Shown: positions 36,361 through 46,278, counted from the first letter of the stretch. The stretch is DNA of 64,000 nucleotides from Ruegeria denitrificans (GCF_001458295.1 NZ_CYUD01000002.1:331648-395647); one strand, 5' to 3'. Notes: generated from the sequence alone by a model not told the origin. Numbers and translations are program-made.

Positions 36361-37632
36361 ATGCGCTACATGATGACTTACGACCTGATGGAGACAATGC
36401 GCAACACCAACCAGTGGATGGGTGCAACTGCCAGTGCAATCGCATCTTATCCTGCGTTTTCCATGGTCCCCAACCCTGCGTTCAGCATGATGGCTGCATG
36501 GGGCGAGGTGACGGAACGCACATTCCAGCGCATGGTCGTCAAGCCGGACTGGGGCATTCGCACCTTTACTTGCGAGGATGGCAAAGACCATCTGGTCGAC
36601 ATCACCACCGTTGTCGAACGCCCCTTTGGCGATCTGATTCATTTCCGGGTGAACGGGCGCGAAGAACAGCCCCGCAAGGTATTGCTGGTTGCGCCGATGT
36701 CCGGCCACTATGCCACGCTGCTGCGGTCGACCGTGAAAAGCCTGCTGGTCAATTGCGAAGTCTATATCACCGATTGGCATAATGCGCGCGACATCCCTGT
36801 GTCCGAAGGCAAGTTCGATGTAGAGGACTATACACTCTATCTTGTCGATTTCATGAAAGAACTTGGTCCCGACACTCATGTTGTGGCCGTTTGCCAACCT
36901 GCACCACTTACTCTGGCTGCCACCGCCTATCTGGCCGAGGTCGAGCCCAAGGCCCAGCCCAGCACCCTGACCCTGATCGGGGGGCCGGTTGATCCCGATG
37001 CCACACCCACCGACGTGACCGATTTTGGCCGCCGCGTCACCATGGGGCAACTGGAAGAAACCATGATCCAGCGTGTCGGTTTCAAATACAAAGGCGTTGG
37101 CCGCATGGTCTACCCGGGCCTGCTGCAGCTGGCATCCTTCATGTCGATGAATGCCGAGCGTCATTCCAAGGCGTTTTCCGAACAGATTCAGCGCGTCATG
37201 CGGGATGAAGCCTCGGATCACGACGCGCATAACCGGTTCTACGATGAATATCTGGCCGTTATGGACATGACCGCCGAATTCTACCTGTCGACGGTCGAGC
37301 GCGTGTTCAAGAACCGCGAAATTGCCCGGAACGAATTCATTGTCGCGGGCCATAAGGTAGATATCGGCAAGATCACCGATGTTGCCGTCAAAACGGTCGA
37401 AGGCGCGAATGACGATATATCCGCCCCGGGCCAATGCATCGCGGCGCTGGATATGTGTACGGGTCTGCCCGATGCGAAAAAGGCCAGCCATGTTGAGCCC
37501 GGTGCCGGACACTATGGCATTTTCGCCGGACGCAGCTGGCGCGACAACATCCGGCCGCTGGTGATCGACTTCATGAACTCCAACACGCGCAAACCGCGCC
37601 GGCGGGCCGCCAACAGCAACAAGGTCGCTTGA
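36361..37632 (+). CDS. phaZ: Intracellular polyhydroxybutyrate depolymerase PhaZ
   Basis: 423 aa from ATG 36361, which has TAGGAGG 9 nt upstream; an earlier in-frame start at 36319 is not supported. PHB_depo_C family: MRYMMTYDLMETMRNTNQWM start, nucleophile Cys in HVVAVCQPAPLTLAA, conserved GGPVDPDATPT, and His in HVEPGAGHYGIFAGRSWRDNI. Degrades stored PHB to hydroxybutyrate oligomers. Ends in a basic tail (RKPRRRAANSNK). Divergent from phaC; together with phaP and phaR it completes the storage module. Confidence 0.94.
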   Translation: MRYMMTYDLMETMRNTNQWMGATASAIASYPAFSMVPNPAFSMMAAWGEVTERTFQRMVVKPDWGIRTFTCEDGKDHLVDITTVVERPFGDLIHFRVNGREEQPRKVLLVAPMSGHYATLLRSTVKSLLVNCEVYITDWHNARDIPVSEGKFDVEDYTLYLVDFMKELGPDTHVVAVCQPAPLTLAATAYLAEVEPKAQPSTLTLIGGPVDPDATPTDVTDFGRRVTMGQLEETMIQRVGFKYKGVGRMVYPGLLQLASFMSMNAERHSKAFSEQIQRVMRDEASDHDAHNRFYDEYLAVMDMTAEFYLSTVERVFKNREIARNEFIVAGHKVDIGKITDVAVKTVEGANDDISAPGQCIAALDMCTGLPDAKKASHVEPGAGHYGIFAGRSWRDNIRPLVIDFMNSNTRKPRRRAANSNKVA

Positions 37633-37636
37633 CCTA

Positions 37637-38221
37637 ATGAGCAGGAGAGCGTCCCAGCAAGCGCCATTCTCCTGCGATTGCGGTGCTTTACACGGGCATA
37701 TTACAGCGGCCGGAGTGCGGTCGGGCACTCATGTAGGCTGCTTCTGCCGTGACTGCCGCGCTGCGCAGCTGTATTTCGGACAACCCGATCCTGCCCCCGG
37801 ACCTGTGAATATCCTGCAGATGAGCCCGGAAGAAATTCGCATCGACGGCGGTTTGGAGCATCTGGCATTGATGCAGCTGAGCCCCAAGGGCATGCTTCGC
37901 TGGTACGCCAGTTGCTGCAATGCGCCGTTGGCGACGACGGCGCGAACCGCGAAATTTCCTTTTGCCGGGTTGGATGTCAAAAGGGTTTCCGACCCCAGCG
38001 GGCTTGGTCCAATGACGACCCGAGGGTTTGTTCCGCAGCCAAACGGCAAGCAATCGCATGAAAAACTTCGCTATGCAGCGATTGGGATGCTGACACGCCT
38101 CAGCAAATCGTGGCTGTCGGGAAGCTGGAAGAACACACCTTTCTTTGACGTGGACAGTGGAAAGCCCGTGGCCGCACCTACAATCATCAGCAAGAGTGAG
38201 CGCGCAAAGCTTTACACATAA
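37637..38221 (+). CDS. DUF6151 family protein (GFA/CENP-V-like zinc fold)
   Basis: 194 aa. Cys pattern CDCG (about 14-17), CFCRDC (about 36-41) and a later CC (YASCCNAPL) recalls the zinc-binding GFA/CENP-V fold, and the overall sequence fits DUF6151. No function is known for the family. Begins 4 nt after the phaZ stop, so it is probably co-transcribed with phaZ. The 3' end overlaps the end of the convergent alpha/beta hydrolase gene by 10 nt. Confidence 0.8.
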   Translation: MSRRASQQAPFSCDCGALHGHITAAGVRSGTHVGCFCRDCRAAQLYFGQPDPAPGPVNILQMSPEEIRIDGGLEHLALMQLSPKGMLRWYASCCNAPLATTARTAKFPFAGLDVKRVSDPSGLGPMTTRGFVPQPNGKQSHEKLRYAAIGMLTRLSKSWLSGSWKNTPFFDVDSGKPVAAPTIISKSERAKLYT

Positions 38222-38928
38222 GCCGCGCGGGCGGGCACGTTCAGCCATTCGGCCAGCGCATCAATTACAGTTTGAGGCGCTTCGAGTGACGGCAGATGTC
38301 CTGCCTCGTCCAACACTTTCAGTTCTGCGCCCGGTATCATCTCTGACATAAATTCGTGCTTGCGCTGCGGCGTCAGGGTGTCATGCGCGCCACACAGAAC
38401 CAGCGTTGGCACAGTGATGTGCCGCAACTCGCCTTGCTGATCGGGGCGGCGCTGCAAGGCGCGGATCTGGCGTTCGAACACCTCGGGACCCTGATCCAGC
38501 GCCATCGAAACCACTTCGTTCAAAATGGGAATACGCCGTGGACCCGGCGCCAGCGTGTCCGAACCAATGATCCGGTGCATCACTTCTTCCAGCCGTCCCA
38601 TCATGGCCCCAATCAACAACTCTTCGCGCGCCGCCGCCATCTGAGGGGTATCCGCCTGGGCATCTGTCGCCATCAAACACAGACGCGTCACCCGATCAGG
38701 CGCGCGTCGGATCAGTTCCAGCGCAACCACACCGCCCATGCCCGACCCGCCCAGCGCGAACCGCCGTGGCAACTGGTCCAACAAGGTTGACGCAATCTCT
38801 TCGATCCGCTCGCCCAGAGAAATCGGCGCAACCGTAACTACGCGCTGCCGCGACAGGCTGTTGATCTGGGGTCCAAAAAGCCGTGCGTCGCACATCATTT
38901 CAGGCAGTAAAACCAGCGGCTCGATCAC
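38212..38928 (-). CDS. Alpha/beta hydrolase
   Basis: 238 aa, cytosolic. Nucleophile elbow GGSGMGGVVALELI, acid in LVLCGAHDTLTPQ, base in LDEAGHLPSLEAPQ. The cap region is small. MhpC/BioH-like in general shape; the substrate cannot be told. Its 3' end overlaps that of the DUF6151 gene on the opposite strand. An 85-nt gap separates it from the next upstream gene on the same strand. Confidence 0.85.
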   Translation of the reverse strand: MIEPLVLLPEMMCDARLFGPQINSLSRQRVVTVAPISLGERIEEIASTLLDQLPRRFALGGSGMGGVVALELIRRAPDRVTRLCLMATDAQADTPQMAAAREELLIGAMMGRLEEVMHRIIGSDTLAPGPRRIPILNEVVSMALDQGPEVFERQIRALQRRPDQQGELRHITVPTLVLCGAHDTLTPQRKHEFMSEMIPGAELKVLDEAGHLPSLEAPQTVIDALAEWLNVPARAAYV

Positions 38929-39013
38929 GCGGGGCCTCGCAACACTTCAACCTTATGAGCGATGTCTCTTGCCAACAGGATGAGAGGTTTTGCGAGTTCG
39001 GGCAAGTTAAACT

Positions 39014-39646
39014 TCAGGGATAGTTGATGCTCCGAAAGGTCGGAAAATCCGCATAGCGATTGCGGCGAGCTGTCAGGTCTTCGCTCGGTGCGGCCCCGGG
39101 GCGCAGTAAACAACCGCGCGGTGCAATATAGCTATCGATCCGACGATGAGGGTTGGGCCGCCAGACCAGATTAAAGGCGCACAACTTAGGAAAGAACCAG
39201 ATCTCGGAATAGTCCAGATGATCGTGCATCCACCACGCCAGATCGCGCCAGTCACGTCCTGCATCGTATTGATCAGCAAACCATGGAATGACGATAGACG
39301 CCCCGGCGATCCGGGCAGCACCTGTACCCCGGTCCCAGATATGGCACTCCAACGGGTTGTCGTTACGGGCGCAGTTCAGGCGGTTTTCGTTTCCGTACTG
39401 GTTTAGCGAGGGGGACCGGTATCCGGACCGGACCGCGATGCGCCCAAAGGTCTCCTCAAGCGGGTCCAGCAGGGTCTGACAAAAGGCGCGCCCGGTTTCT
39501 ATGGCAAGATCAGGATTGTCGGGAAGGTTCTGCTTTTCATGAAAATTTCCAATCTCGGAATACAGAAAATCTCGCATGAAGAAAAACCGGGAAAGGCGCA
39601 CGCGGCCAAGCGTTTCAAGGCTCCACATGCTGCCAGGCTTGCGCAT
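39014..39646 (-). CDS. Peptidase M15-like protein (hypothetical)
   Basis: 210 aa. Conserved blocks: FMRDFLYSEIGN near the N-terminus, FGRIAVRSGYRSPSLNQYGNEN and LECHIWDRG, which recall the SGYRSxxxN and HxxxxxxD zinc-site region of M15/VanY carboxypeptidases. The canonical His-Asp-His set is not fully evident, so activity is uncertain. No signal peptide. Starts 2 nt after the stop of the upstream membrane-anchored hydrolase gene on the same strand and is probably co-transcribed with it. Confidence 0.65.
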   Translation of the reverse strand: MRKPGSMWSLETLGRVRLSRFFFMRDFLYSEIGNFHEKQNLPDNPDLAIETGRAFCQTLLDPLEETFGRIAVRSGYRSPSLNQYGNENRLNCARNDNPLECHIWDRGTGAARIAGASIVIPWFADQYDAGRDWRDLAWWMHDHLDYSEIWFFPKLCAFNLVWRPNPHRRIDSYIAPRGCLLRPGAAPSEDLTARRNRYADFPTFRSINYP

Positions 39647-39648
39647 TC

Positions 39649-40644
39649 TTATTCCACCCCTATCGTTTTAAGCCAGTCCAGAATACCCGCCACAGTCGTG
39701 TCAGTTTGCCCCGGCGACATCAGGCGTCCCGCGATCACATGCGACGACGGATCATCCCCCGGCCCCATCGTCACCAAATTAACCGTTGCCGATCCACCCC
39801 AAGCTTCGGCTACTTTATGTGTCAGATCAGGCCGCACGACTTGATCGTCATCCGAGAACCAGAACAGAGCAGGCACCTGCGCACCCGAGAAATCCAATGC
39901 ATAAACGGTTTCGACCAATACGGTCATTGGAACCACGGCCGTCCACGGGTAAACCGACGTCCAATAGGTGTTTACTTCCGGGTCCGGGCCAGAGACATCC
40001 CGTTCTTCGCCCATCACCAATGGCAGCCACTCCCGTGCCCAAGGCAGGCCCGGAAGCCGCGCGCCAGGCGTGTTCACCCCAAAGTTTGGCGAGACAAAGA
40101 CCAACGCCGCGACGCCTTGGCTTAGCTCAACATCCAGCGCGGCAGCTGCAGTCAGCGTTCCACCGGTCGAGGTTGAGATGACAATAACCTTATCACCCAC
40201 GGCCCGCGCGGCTGCCAGCCCCTCGGCCATGTCCTGCATCCAGCCAGTTGCCGTCCCTTCGGCCATCGCGGCGCTATCCCGGCCATGACCCTGCAGGCGC
40301 GTATAGACCAGATTGGCCCCCAGCGCGTCAGCCACCCGATCCGGCACCGGACGGATTTCTTCGGACGATGCCGAAAAGCCATGCATGTAGAGAACCGAGA
40401 TAGGCGTGCGTTGTTCTTTGAACCCGTCCTGCCAGATCACGCGTTTTTCTACGCCCGGCACGATGTCGTCATAGGCGGATTCGATGCTTTCAAAGTAGAC
40501 CTGAACCCCTTCACCGAATTTGCGCGAGTCAAAGCGGGGATGCAATTCGACCTGTTCGCGTGGCCCAAACCAATAGATCAGCCCACCGACAACAATCAGC
40601 GCCAGCAGCAAACGCCCTAGAAACCACCCAAAGCGCTGCATCAA
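39649..40644 (-). CDS. Membrane-anchored alpha/beta hydrolase
   Basis: 331 aa. One N-terminal TM helix (FGWFLGRLLLALIVVGGLIYWF, about 5-26) suggests an inner-membrane anchor with the enzyme facing the periplasm. The hydrolase core has LYMHGFSASSEEIRPV (oxyanion region), nucleophile in VIVISTSTGGTLTAAA (S-T-S-T-G-G, an unusual elbow), acid in FWFSDDDQVV and His in DPSSHVIAG. Related to Serine aminopeptidase S33/lysophospholipase proteins. The stop of the upstream hydrolase gene (40641) overlaps its start by 4 nt. Confidence 0.82.
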   Translation of the reverse strand: MMQRFGWFLGRLLLALIVVGGLIYWFGPREQVELHPRFDSRKFGEGVQVYFESIESAYDDIVPGVEKRVIWQDGFKEQRTPISVLYMHGFSASSEEIRPVPDRVADALGANLVYTRLQGHGRDSAAMAEGTATGWMQDMAEGLAAARAVGDKVIVISTSTGGTLTAAAALDVELSQGVAALVFVSPNFGVNTPGARLPGLPWAREWLPLVMGEERDVSGPDPEVNTYWTSVYPWTAVVPMTVLVETVYALDFSGAQVPALFWFSDDDQVVRPDLTHKVAEAWGGSATVNLVTMGPGDDPSSHVIAGRLMSPGQTDTTVAGILDWLKTIGVE

Positions 40645-41390
40645 CCGCCCCCCGTCACCTCAAGCACCGCGTTTTCGATCAGCCCCAGACAGGGGCCGTC
40701 CGAGAACCGGTGGTCTGCGTCCTTGACCAGCAACAGTCGCATATCTGGCCCGGTCGCGTGCTCCAGCAGCCGCACGGCCGTTTCGGTGGACACCGCCGTG
40801 TCTGCTGTTCCTTGCAGAAAACGTACCGGAAATGGCAAGTCCAGCACCTCGCGCAGCACCAACCGTTGTCGCCCGTCTTCGATCATACGTTTGGTGATAA
40901 TGTAAGGCTCCATATAGTCCGAGGGCAGTTCCACATGCCCCACACTGTCCAGCGCGGCCTTCTGTTCATCACTGAATGACGCCCAATATCCATCCTCGGT
41001 GAAATCCGGCGCGGCGGCGATGGTGACCATGCCAGCGATCCGTTCGGGCATCCTCTTGGCAAGCAACAGCGCCTGCCACCCGCCCATGGATGAGCCGATA
41101 ACAATCAGTGGCCCCTCGGTCAGGGCTGTCACGGCCTCAATTGTATCTTCATGCCAATCACCGATGCAGCCATCTGTGAAATCCTCGGAGCTTTCACCAT
41201 GCCCAGAATAATCGAACCGCAAAAACGCCTGCCCGCGCGTTTGCGCCCAGTCTTCAAGATGCACTGCCTTGGTGCCTTCCATGTCCGATTTGAGCCCGCC
41301 CAGAAAAACGATGGTTGGGCCATGGCCCTCGCTTTTGTTATAGGCTAACCGCCGGTCTTTTGCCGTGATCAGAAATTCCGTAGCTGCCAT
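40641..41390 (-). CDS. Alpha/beta hydrolase (palmitoyl-protein thioesterase ABHD10-like)
   Basis: 249 aa from ATG 41390 (MAATEFLITAKDRRLAYNK), with AGAGGG upstream; a longer frame to 41612 has no supporting site and would cross the thrS promoter region. Elbow VIGSSMGGWQALLLA, FLGGLKSDMEGTKA near the oxyanion hole, RFDYSGHGESS, acid in VQGTADTAV-like FLQGTADTAVS, His in DADHRFSDG. The pattern fits the small hydrolases common in alphaproteobacteria. First gene of a three-gene minus-strand run with the two genes that follow. Confidence 0.85.
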   Translation of the reverse strand: MAATEFLITAKDRRLAYNKSEGHGPTIVFLGGLKSDMEGTKAVHLEDWAQTRGQAFLRFDYSGHGESSEDFTDGCIGDWHEDTIEAVTALTEGPLIVIGSSMGGWQALLLAKRMPERIAGMVTIAAAPDFTEDGYWASFSDEQKAALDSVGHVELPSDYMEPYIITKRMIEDGRQRLVLREVLDLPFPVRFLQGTADTAVSTETAVRLLEHATGPDMRLLLVKDADHRFSDGPCLGLIENAVLEVTGGG

Positions 41391-41584
41391 GAAACCCTCT
41401 TTCCTTTTGGGTGACATCATGCACGGCAGACCGGAGGTCGCAATTCCCGATTTCCACCATACCGCAGCGTCGACCTTACGCCCATCGACACTTGACAGGT
41501 TTTGCTGCGCCTGCCACATGGGCCAGACACACATAACCCGCAACCGGGCGTTCAGTGGGCGCCAAACCGACGAGGAGAGCCGAT

Positions 41585-43543
41585 ATGGCCCTGGATGCAA
41601 AATCCGTCTCACTCACTTTTCCCGATGGCAATGCACGTTCTTATGACGCAGGCGTAACGCCCGCGCAGGTGGCTGCCGATATCTCGACCTCACTGGCAAA
41701 AAAGGCCATCTCGGCCACGGTGAACGGCCAGCACTGGGATTTGCAGTGGCCCATCGAAGACGATTCCGACATTGCCATTCACACCATGAAGGATGAGGTT
41801 CAGGCCAATGAGCTTATCCGCCACGATCTGGCGCACATCATGGCCCGCGCGGTGCAGGAGATCTGGCCCGATACCAAAGTCACCATCGGCCCCGTCATCG
41901 AAAACGGCTGGTATTACGATTTTGACCGGGCGGAACCGTTCACGCCCGAAGATTTGGGCCTTATCGAGAAAAAGATGAAGGAAATCATAAACAAGCGCGA
42001 TCCCGTGACAACGCAGGTCTGGGACCGTCAGCGCGCGATCGATTTCTACACGCAGAATAACGAGCCCTATAAGGTCGAACTGATCGAAGCCATCCCCGGT
42101 GACGAACCGCTGCGCATGTACTGGCACGGCGACTGGCAGGACCTGTGCCGCGGGCCGCACCTGCAGCACACCGGTCAGGTTCCGGGCGATGCGTTCAAGC
42201 TAATGTCCATCGCCGGTGCCTATTGGCGCGGCGACAGCGACCGCGCAATGCTGCAGCGTATCTATGGCGTTGCCTTCACCGGCAAGGAAAAACTGAAAGC
42301 CCACCTGCACATGCTGGAAGAGGCCGCCAAGCGCGACCACCGCAAGCTGGGCCGCGAGATGAACCTGTTCCACATGCAGGAAGAGGCCCCCGGCCAGATA
42401 TTCTGGCATCCGAACGGCTGGAGAATCTACACCACCTTGCAGGACTATATGCGTCGGATGCAGGAGAGGGACGGCTATGTCGAGGTCAACACGCCGCAAG
42501 TCGTCGACCGCAAACTGTGGGAGGCCTCGGGCCACTGGGACAAGTATCAGGAAAACATGTTCATCGTCGAAGTGGACGAGGAGCATGCTCGCGAAAAGGC
42601 GATCAACGCGCTGAAGCCAATGAACTGCCCCTGCCACGTACAGGTGTTCAATCAGGGCCTGAAGTCCTATCGCGACCTGCCTTTGCGCATGGCCGAGTTT
42701 GGATCGTGTGCGCGGTATGAGCCCTCGGGTGCCTTGCATGGCATCATGCGGGTACGCGGTTTCACGCAGGATGATGGCCACATATTCTGTGCCGAGGATC
42801 AGATCGAATCCGAGACCGCCAAGTTCATCGCCTTCCTGTCCAAGGTCTATGCTGACCTCGGCTTCCACGATTGGACGATCAAACTGTCCACCCGCCCGGA
42901 AAAACGGATTGGGTCGGATGAAAGTTGGGATCTGGTCGAAAAGGCGCTGGGCGATGCGTGTAAAGCCGCCGGTTATGACTATGAGCTTCTCGAAGGCGAA
43001 GGCGCGTTTTACGGGCCCAAGCTGGAATTCACTCTGACCGACGCGATCGGCCGGACATGGCAATGCGGCACACTGCAGGTCGACCCCAACCTGCCCGAGC
43101 GGCTGGATGCCAGCTTTGTCGGTGCCGACGGAGCCAAACACCGTCCGTTCATGCTGCACCGGGCAACGCTGGGTTCGTTCGAACGCTTCATCGGCATCCT
43201 GATCGAGGAACACGCAGGCAAGCTGCCGTTCTGGCTGGCCCCGCGTCAGGTCGTCGTCGCCTCGATCACATCCGACGCGGATGAATACGTGGCCGAAGTG
43301 GTTGAGACGCTCAAAGCCGCCGGTGTCCGTGCTGAAGCCGATATCCGCAACGAGAAGATCAATTATAAAGTCCGCGAACATTCTGTCGGCAAAGTTCCGG
43401 TCATTCTGGCTGTCGGTCACCGCGAGGTCGATGAGCGCACCGTCAGTGTTCGCCGTCTGGGCGAAAAACAAACGCAGGTTCAATCGCTTGAGGCTGTAAC
43501 AATTGAGCTTTCGCGGGACGCGACACCGCCAGACTTGCTGTAA
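41585..43543 (+). CDS. thrS: Threonyl-tRNA synthetase
   Basis: 652 aa from ATG 41585 (GAGGAGA 7 nt upstream), the normal size. N-terminal TGS domain ([23 protein letters not shown]), editing domain with [14 protein letters not shown] and DLCRGPHL, class II core with [10 protein letters not shown] (zinc Cys), motif 2 [28 protein letters not shown] and motif 3 [20 protein letters not shown]-terminal anticodon-binding domain. Charges tRNA-Thr. A hairpin terminator follows. No T-box or tRNA-like leader was recognised in 41391-41584. Confidence 0.97.
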   Translation: MALDAKSVSLTFPDGNARSYDAGVTPAQVAADISTSLAKKAISATVNGQHWDLQWPIEDDSDIAIHTMKDEVQANELIRHDLAHIMARAVQEIWPDTKVTIGPVIENGWYYDFDRAEPFTPEDLGLIEKKMKEIINKRDPVTTQVWDRQRAIDFYTQNNEPYKVELIEAIPGDEPLRMYWHGDWQDLCRGPHLQHTGQVPGDAFKLMSIAGAYWRGDSDRAMLQRIYGVAFTGKEKLKAHLHMLEEAAKRDHRKLGREMNLFHMQEEAPGQIFWHPNGWRIYTTLQDYMRRMQERDGYVEVNTPQVVDRKLWEASGHWDKYQENMFIVEVDEEHAREKAINALKPMNCPCHVQVFNQGLKSYRDLPLRMAEFGSCARYEPSGALHGIMRVRGFTQDDGHIFCAEDQIESETAKFIAFLSKVYADLGFHDWTIKLSTRPEKRIGSDESWDLVEKALGDACKAAGYDYELLEGEGAFYGPKLEFTLTDAIGRTWQCGTLQVDPNLPERLDASFVGADGAKHRPFMLHRATLGSFERFIGILIEEHAGKLPFWLAPRQVVVASITSDADEYVAEVVETLKAAGVRAEADIRNEKINYKVREHSVGKVPVILAVGHREVDERTVSVRRLGEKQTQVQSLEAVTIELSRDATPPDLL

Positions 43544-43565
43544 CATTAGGCATCTTTTAGCCATG

Positions 43566-43593
43566 AATTCGGCCCCGCTTTTGGGGCCGAATT
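43566..43593 (+). terminator. Terminator after thrS
   Basis: AATTCGGCCCC (43566-43576) pairs with GGGGCCGAATT (43583-43593) around a 6-nt loop, followed by GAAATATTTTCCC. Stable stem, modest T-tract, 23 nt after the thrS stop. Confidence 0.65.
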
Positions 43594-43642
43594 GAAATAT
43601 TTTCCCTTTTCTTATTCAAAAACAGTATGTTAACCTTCAAGA

Positions 43643-43686
43643 GTGCATCGTGCACCCTGACGGGCTTGTGAGACACGGGCTCGTGA
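43643..43686. promoter_or_regulatory. Dyad and direct repeat upstream of the bufferin operon
   Basis: GTGCA-TCG-TGCAC (43643-43655) is an inverted repeat, and GGGCTTGTGA (43662-43671) / GGGCTCGTGA (43677-43686) is a direct repeat with 15-bp period. They lie 80-123 nt before the precursor gene and may be promoter or regulator sites. Bufferin operons are known to be metal- or sigma-factor-controlled in other bacteria; no specific regulator gene lies here. Confidence 0.35.
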
Positions 43687-43765
43687 ATTCAACTCTGGCC
43701 CCCAAGCCACTACCTTTGTCATTGTCACAAGCAGACATACGCAGTCATCAAAAGGGATTACCGAG

Positions 43766-44068
43766 ATGTCGAACACAGCAAAGTCACTGGTTATCGCAAC
43801 CGCAGTCGCAGCCGCCGTTTCGGGTGCAGCCACCACTGCCACCGCACAAGCCAAAGAGAAATGCTATGGCATTTCACTGGCCGGTCAGAACGACTGCGCC
43901 GCTGGCCCCGGCACAACCTGCGCGGGCACCTCGACGGTAGACTATCAGGGCAACGCATGGACTCTGGTTGACGCAGGCACCTGCGCCGATATCGAACTGC
44001 CGGCCGAGGCAGACGGTTCGCCACGCAAAGGCTCGCTGGAAGCCCAAGACCGCGACCTGCCGGCATAA
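43766..44068 (+). CDS. bufA1: DUF2282 bufferin-type metallophore precursor
   Basis: 100 aa. Signal peptide [23 protein letters not shown], then a core with four Cys at C33, C44, C52 and C73 in [20 protein letters not shown] and DAGTC. This spacing is the DUF2282/BufA1 pattern. In the family, the partner MNIO enzyme converts core Cys into thiooxazole-type groups and the exported product binds copper. It sits directly upstream of the MNIO gene, with a terminator-like hairpin between that would allow more precursor than enzyme to be made. Confidence 0.9.
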   Translation: MSNTAKSLVIATAVAAAVSGAATTATAQAKEKCYGISLAGQNDCAAGPGTTCAGTSTVDYQGNAWTLVDAGTCADIELPAEADGSPRKGSLEAQDRDLPA

Positions 44069-44089
44069 GTCTGGCCTAAACCAGTCAGG

Positions 44090-44120
44090 GGGCGGGCCGC
44101 TTTGCCCGCCCTTTATTTCT
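44090..44120 (+). terminator. Hairpin with T-rich tail between bufA1 and bufB1
   Basis: GGGCGGGC (44090-44097) pairs with GCCCGCCC (44104-44111), loop CGCTTT, followed by TTTATTTCT. It lies inside the operon, 21 nt after the precursor stop, so it probably acts as a partial terminator setting the precursor-to-enzyme ratio. Confidence 0.75.
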
Positions 44121-44138
44121 AGAACGAGGAGCTGCCAA

Positions 44139-44996
44139 ATGTTGGATGACACACTCCTGTCAAACCGCCTGCCTCCGGCACCGGGCGTAGGGTACAAACC
44201 GCAGCATTTCGCACAAATCCTTGAACACGCACAGCCGGTTGAATGGCTGGAAATTCACGCCGAAAACTATATGGGCGACGGTGGCCGCCCGCTGGCCCAG
44301 TTACGCCACCTTTCTGAACAATTTCCGATCTCGGTTCACGGCGTTGGCCTGTCTATCGGTGGCGAAGGCCCATTGGACCCTGATCATCTGGCACGGCTGA
44401 AACACCTTATCGGCTGGCTGAACCCGGCCAGTTTCTCGGAACATCTGGCGTGGTCGACCCATGACAGCCATTTTCTGAACGACCTTCTGCCGCTGCCTTA
44501 TACCAACGCCACGCTGGCGCGTATCTGCGAGCATATAGATCAGGTTCAGGAAACCGTCGGTCGACAAATGCTGTTGGAAAACCCGTCCAGCTATCTGGCG
44601 TTTGAAGAAAGCACCTGGTCCGAACCCGATTTCCTGCGCGAAATTGCGCGCCGTACCGGCTGCGGCCTGCTGCTGGACGTCAACAACGTTTTTGTATCGG
44701 CGACCAATTTGGACTTCTCACCGCAAGGCTATATCGACGCCTATCCATTAGAGAAAGTGGGGGAAATCCATCTCGGCGGACATGATGAAGATGAAGACGA
44801 CCACGGCCATCCTTTGCTGATCGACAGCCATGGGCGCGAAGTCGTCGATCCGGTCTGGGCCTTGTTAGACTATGTTCTGGAACGGTCCGGACCGAAATCG
44901 GTTTTGATCGAATGGGACACGGACGTGCCCGATTGGCCAATACTGCGGGCCGAAGCGGACCGAGCGCAGGCGGCCCTGGACCGCGTCCCGGTATGA
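44139..44996 (+). CDS. bufB1: DUF692 / MNIO-family bufferin maturase
   Basis: 285 aa from ATG 44139 (ACGAGGAG 7-8 nt upstream). TIM-barrel multinuclear non-heme iron oxidase family: [100 protein letters not shown]. Conserved His, Glu, Asn and Asp ligands are all present. In bufferin systems it installs Cys-derived heterocycles on the DUF2282 peptide, together with a DUF2063 partner, which here is the next gene (4-nt overlap, ATGA). Confidence 0.93.
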   Translation: MLDDTLLSNRLPPAPGVGYKPQHFAQILEHAQPVEWLEIHAENYMGDGGRPLAQLRHLSEQFPISVHGVGLSIGGEGPLDPDHLARLKHLIGWLNPASFSEHLAWSTHDSHFLNDLLPLPYTNATLARICEHIDQVQETVGRQMLLENPSSYLAFEESTWSEPDFLREIARRTGCGLLLDVNNVFVSATNLDFSPQGYIDAYPLEKVGEIHLGGHDEDEDDHGHPLLIDSHGREVVDPVWALLDYVLERSGPKSVLIEWDTDVPDWPILRAEADRAQAALDRVPV

Positions 44997-45754
44997 GCGT
45001 TTCGCAAGCAATCTTTCACACTGCGTTGCTGGATCCGACAGCCGCCATTCCCGAAGGGTTACTGGACGCTGATGCGCATCCCGCCGGACGGCGGTTCAGC
45101 GTGTATCGCAACAACGTGGCAGTATCGCTGACTGAGGCGATGCACCAAGCCTTTCCGGTCATCACCAAACTGCTAGGGGCGCAAAACATGGATGGTTTGT
45201 CAGGTATTTTCCTGCGCCAACATCCCCCTTCTTCACCCTTGATGATGTTTTATGGCGAGGAATTCCCCGGTTTTATGGCCGGGATGGAACAGCTTTCGCA
45301 TATTGGTTACTTGCCAGACGTGGCGCGGTTAGAGCTGGCGTTGCGTCGTTCGTACCACGCGGCTGACAGCGAACCGGCCTCGGCGGATGCTCTGGCCGTC
45401 CCGCCAGAGGACATCATGCGCGCCCGTCTGGGTTTTGTCCCGTCGATGCAGGTTCTGCACTCGGACTGGCCGATTTATTCGATCTGGCGGTTCAACACCG
45501 AAGACGGCGCCCCCAAACCCGGACCTGGCGCCGAAGACGTTCTGATCACCCGGGTCGAGTATGACCCAGCTCCCCATCTGCTGCCCGCTGGTGGCGCGCA
45601 TTGGATCGCAGGCCTTCAGGCCGGGCAAACCATAGGCGACGCGTTTGAAGAAACGGCAGCACAATTCCCCGAATTTGACCTTGGGGCCACTCTGGCGCTG
45701 CTTTTACAGGGCGGCGCAATAACCTCTGTGACTATCGAAAGGCTGGCAACATGA
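44993..45754 (+). CDS. bufC1: DUF2063 domain protein, bufferin partner
   Basis: 253 aa. N-terminal DUF2063 (putative DNA-binding/HvfC) domain: [64 protein letters not shown]. In MNIO systems this protein family helps the maturase recognise its precursor, despite the old DNA-binding label. ATG overlaps the bufB1 stop, and its own stop overlaps the start of the DoxX gene (4 nt), so the three are translationally coupled. Confidence 0.9.
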   Translation: MSVSQAIFHTALLDPTAAIPEGLLDADAHPAGRRFSVYRNNVAVSLTEAMHQAFPVITKLLGAQNMDGLSGIFLRQHPPSSPLMMFYGEEFPGFMAGMEQLSHIGYLPDVARLELALRRSYHAADSEPASADALAVPPEDIMRARLGFVPSMQVLHSDWPIYSIWRFNTEDGAPKPGPGAEDVLITRVEYDPAPHLLPAGGAHWIAGLQAGQTIGDAFEETAAQFPEFDLGATLALLLQGGAITSVTIERLAT

Positions 45755-46278
45755 CTGCCCTGATCTCATTGCACAACAACACCCTGGGACGGTTGGAGAT
45801 GACCTCTGGCTGGTTGACACCAACCCTGGCTCGGCTGGTCTTTGCGGCAACATTGCTGGTGTACTACTGGAATTCCGCCAAAACCAAACTGGGCAGCGGG
45901 TTTTTCGGGTTCCTCTCTCCGTCCGACGGCGCCTATGTTCAAATCTTCCCCAAAGCCATGGAAGCCGTCAGCTATGACAGCTCGCAATTGGGCATTTTCC
46001 ACTGGGCCATCGCTGTAGCCGGTACCTGGGCCGAATTCCTGCTGCCCGCTCTGATCCTGATCGGCCTGCTGTCGCGCTTTGCGGCCATTGGGATGATCGG
46101 TTTTATCTGGGTGCAGACCATCGTGGATGTCTCTGGTCACGGCGCAGCATTGGGCAACTGGTTTACCGCCGCTCCGAACATTCTTGATCAACGGACCCTG
46201 TGGACTTTCCTGTTGCTGGTCATCGTGATCAACGGCGCAGGTCCGCTATCCGTTGATCGCATCCTGCGCATTAAGTGA
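45751..46278 (+). CDS. DoxX family membrane protein of the bufferin operon
   Basis: 175 aa with four hydrophobic segments (about 25-45 LTPTLARLVFAATLLVYYW, 75-110 IFHWAIAVAGTWAEFLLPALILIGLL, 110-130 FAAIGMIGFIWVQTIVDVS, 150-170 LWTFLLLVIVINGAGPL). This is the DoxX fold, a frequent last gene of bufferin/DUF692 clusters. Role there is not known; redox coupling to the respiratory chain is a suggestion. The start overlaps the DUF2063 gene. Confidence 0.88.
   Translation: MTALISLHNNTLGRLEMTSGWLTPTLARLVFAATLLVYYWNSAKTKLGSGFFGFLSPSDGAYVQIFPKAMEAVSYDSSQLGIFHWAIAVAGTWAEFLLPALILIGLLSRFAAIGMIGFIWVQTIVDVSGHGAALGNWFTAAPNILDQRTLWTFLLLVIVINGAGPLSVDRILRIK

Noticed and set aside
36250..37728. Open frame of 492 aa on the minus strand opposite phaZ
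   Set aside because: Antisense to intact phaZ, which has SD and family motifs; no support for the reverse frame.
42200..43564. Open frame of 454 aa on the minus strand opposite thrS
   Set aside because: Antisense to thrS; Gln/His/Asp-rich shadow composition and no motif.
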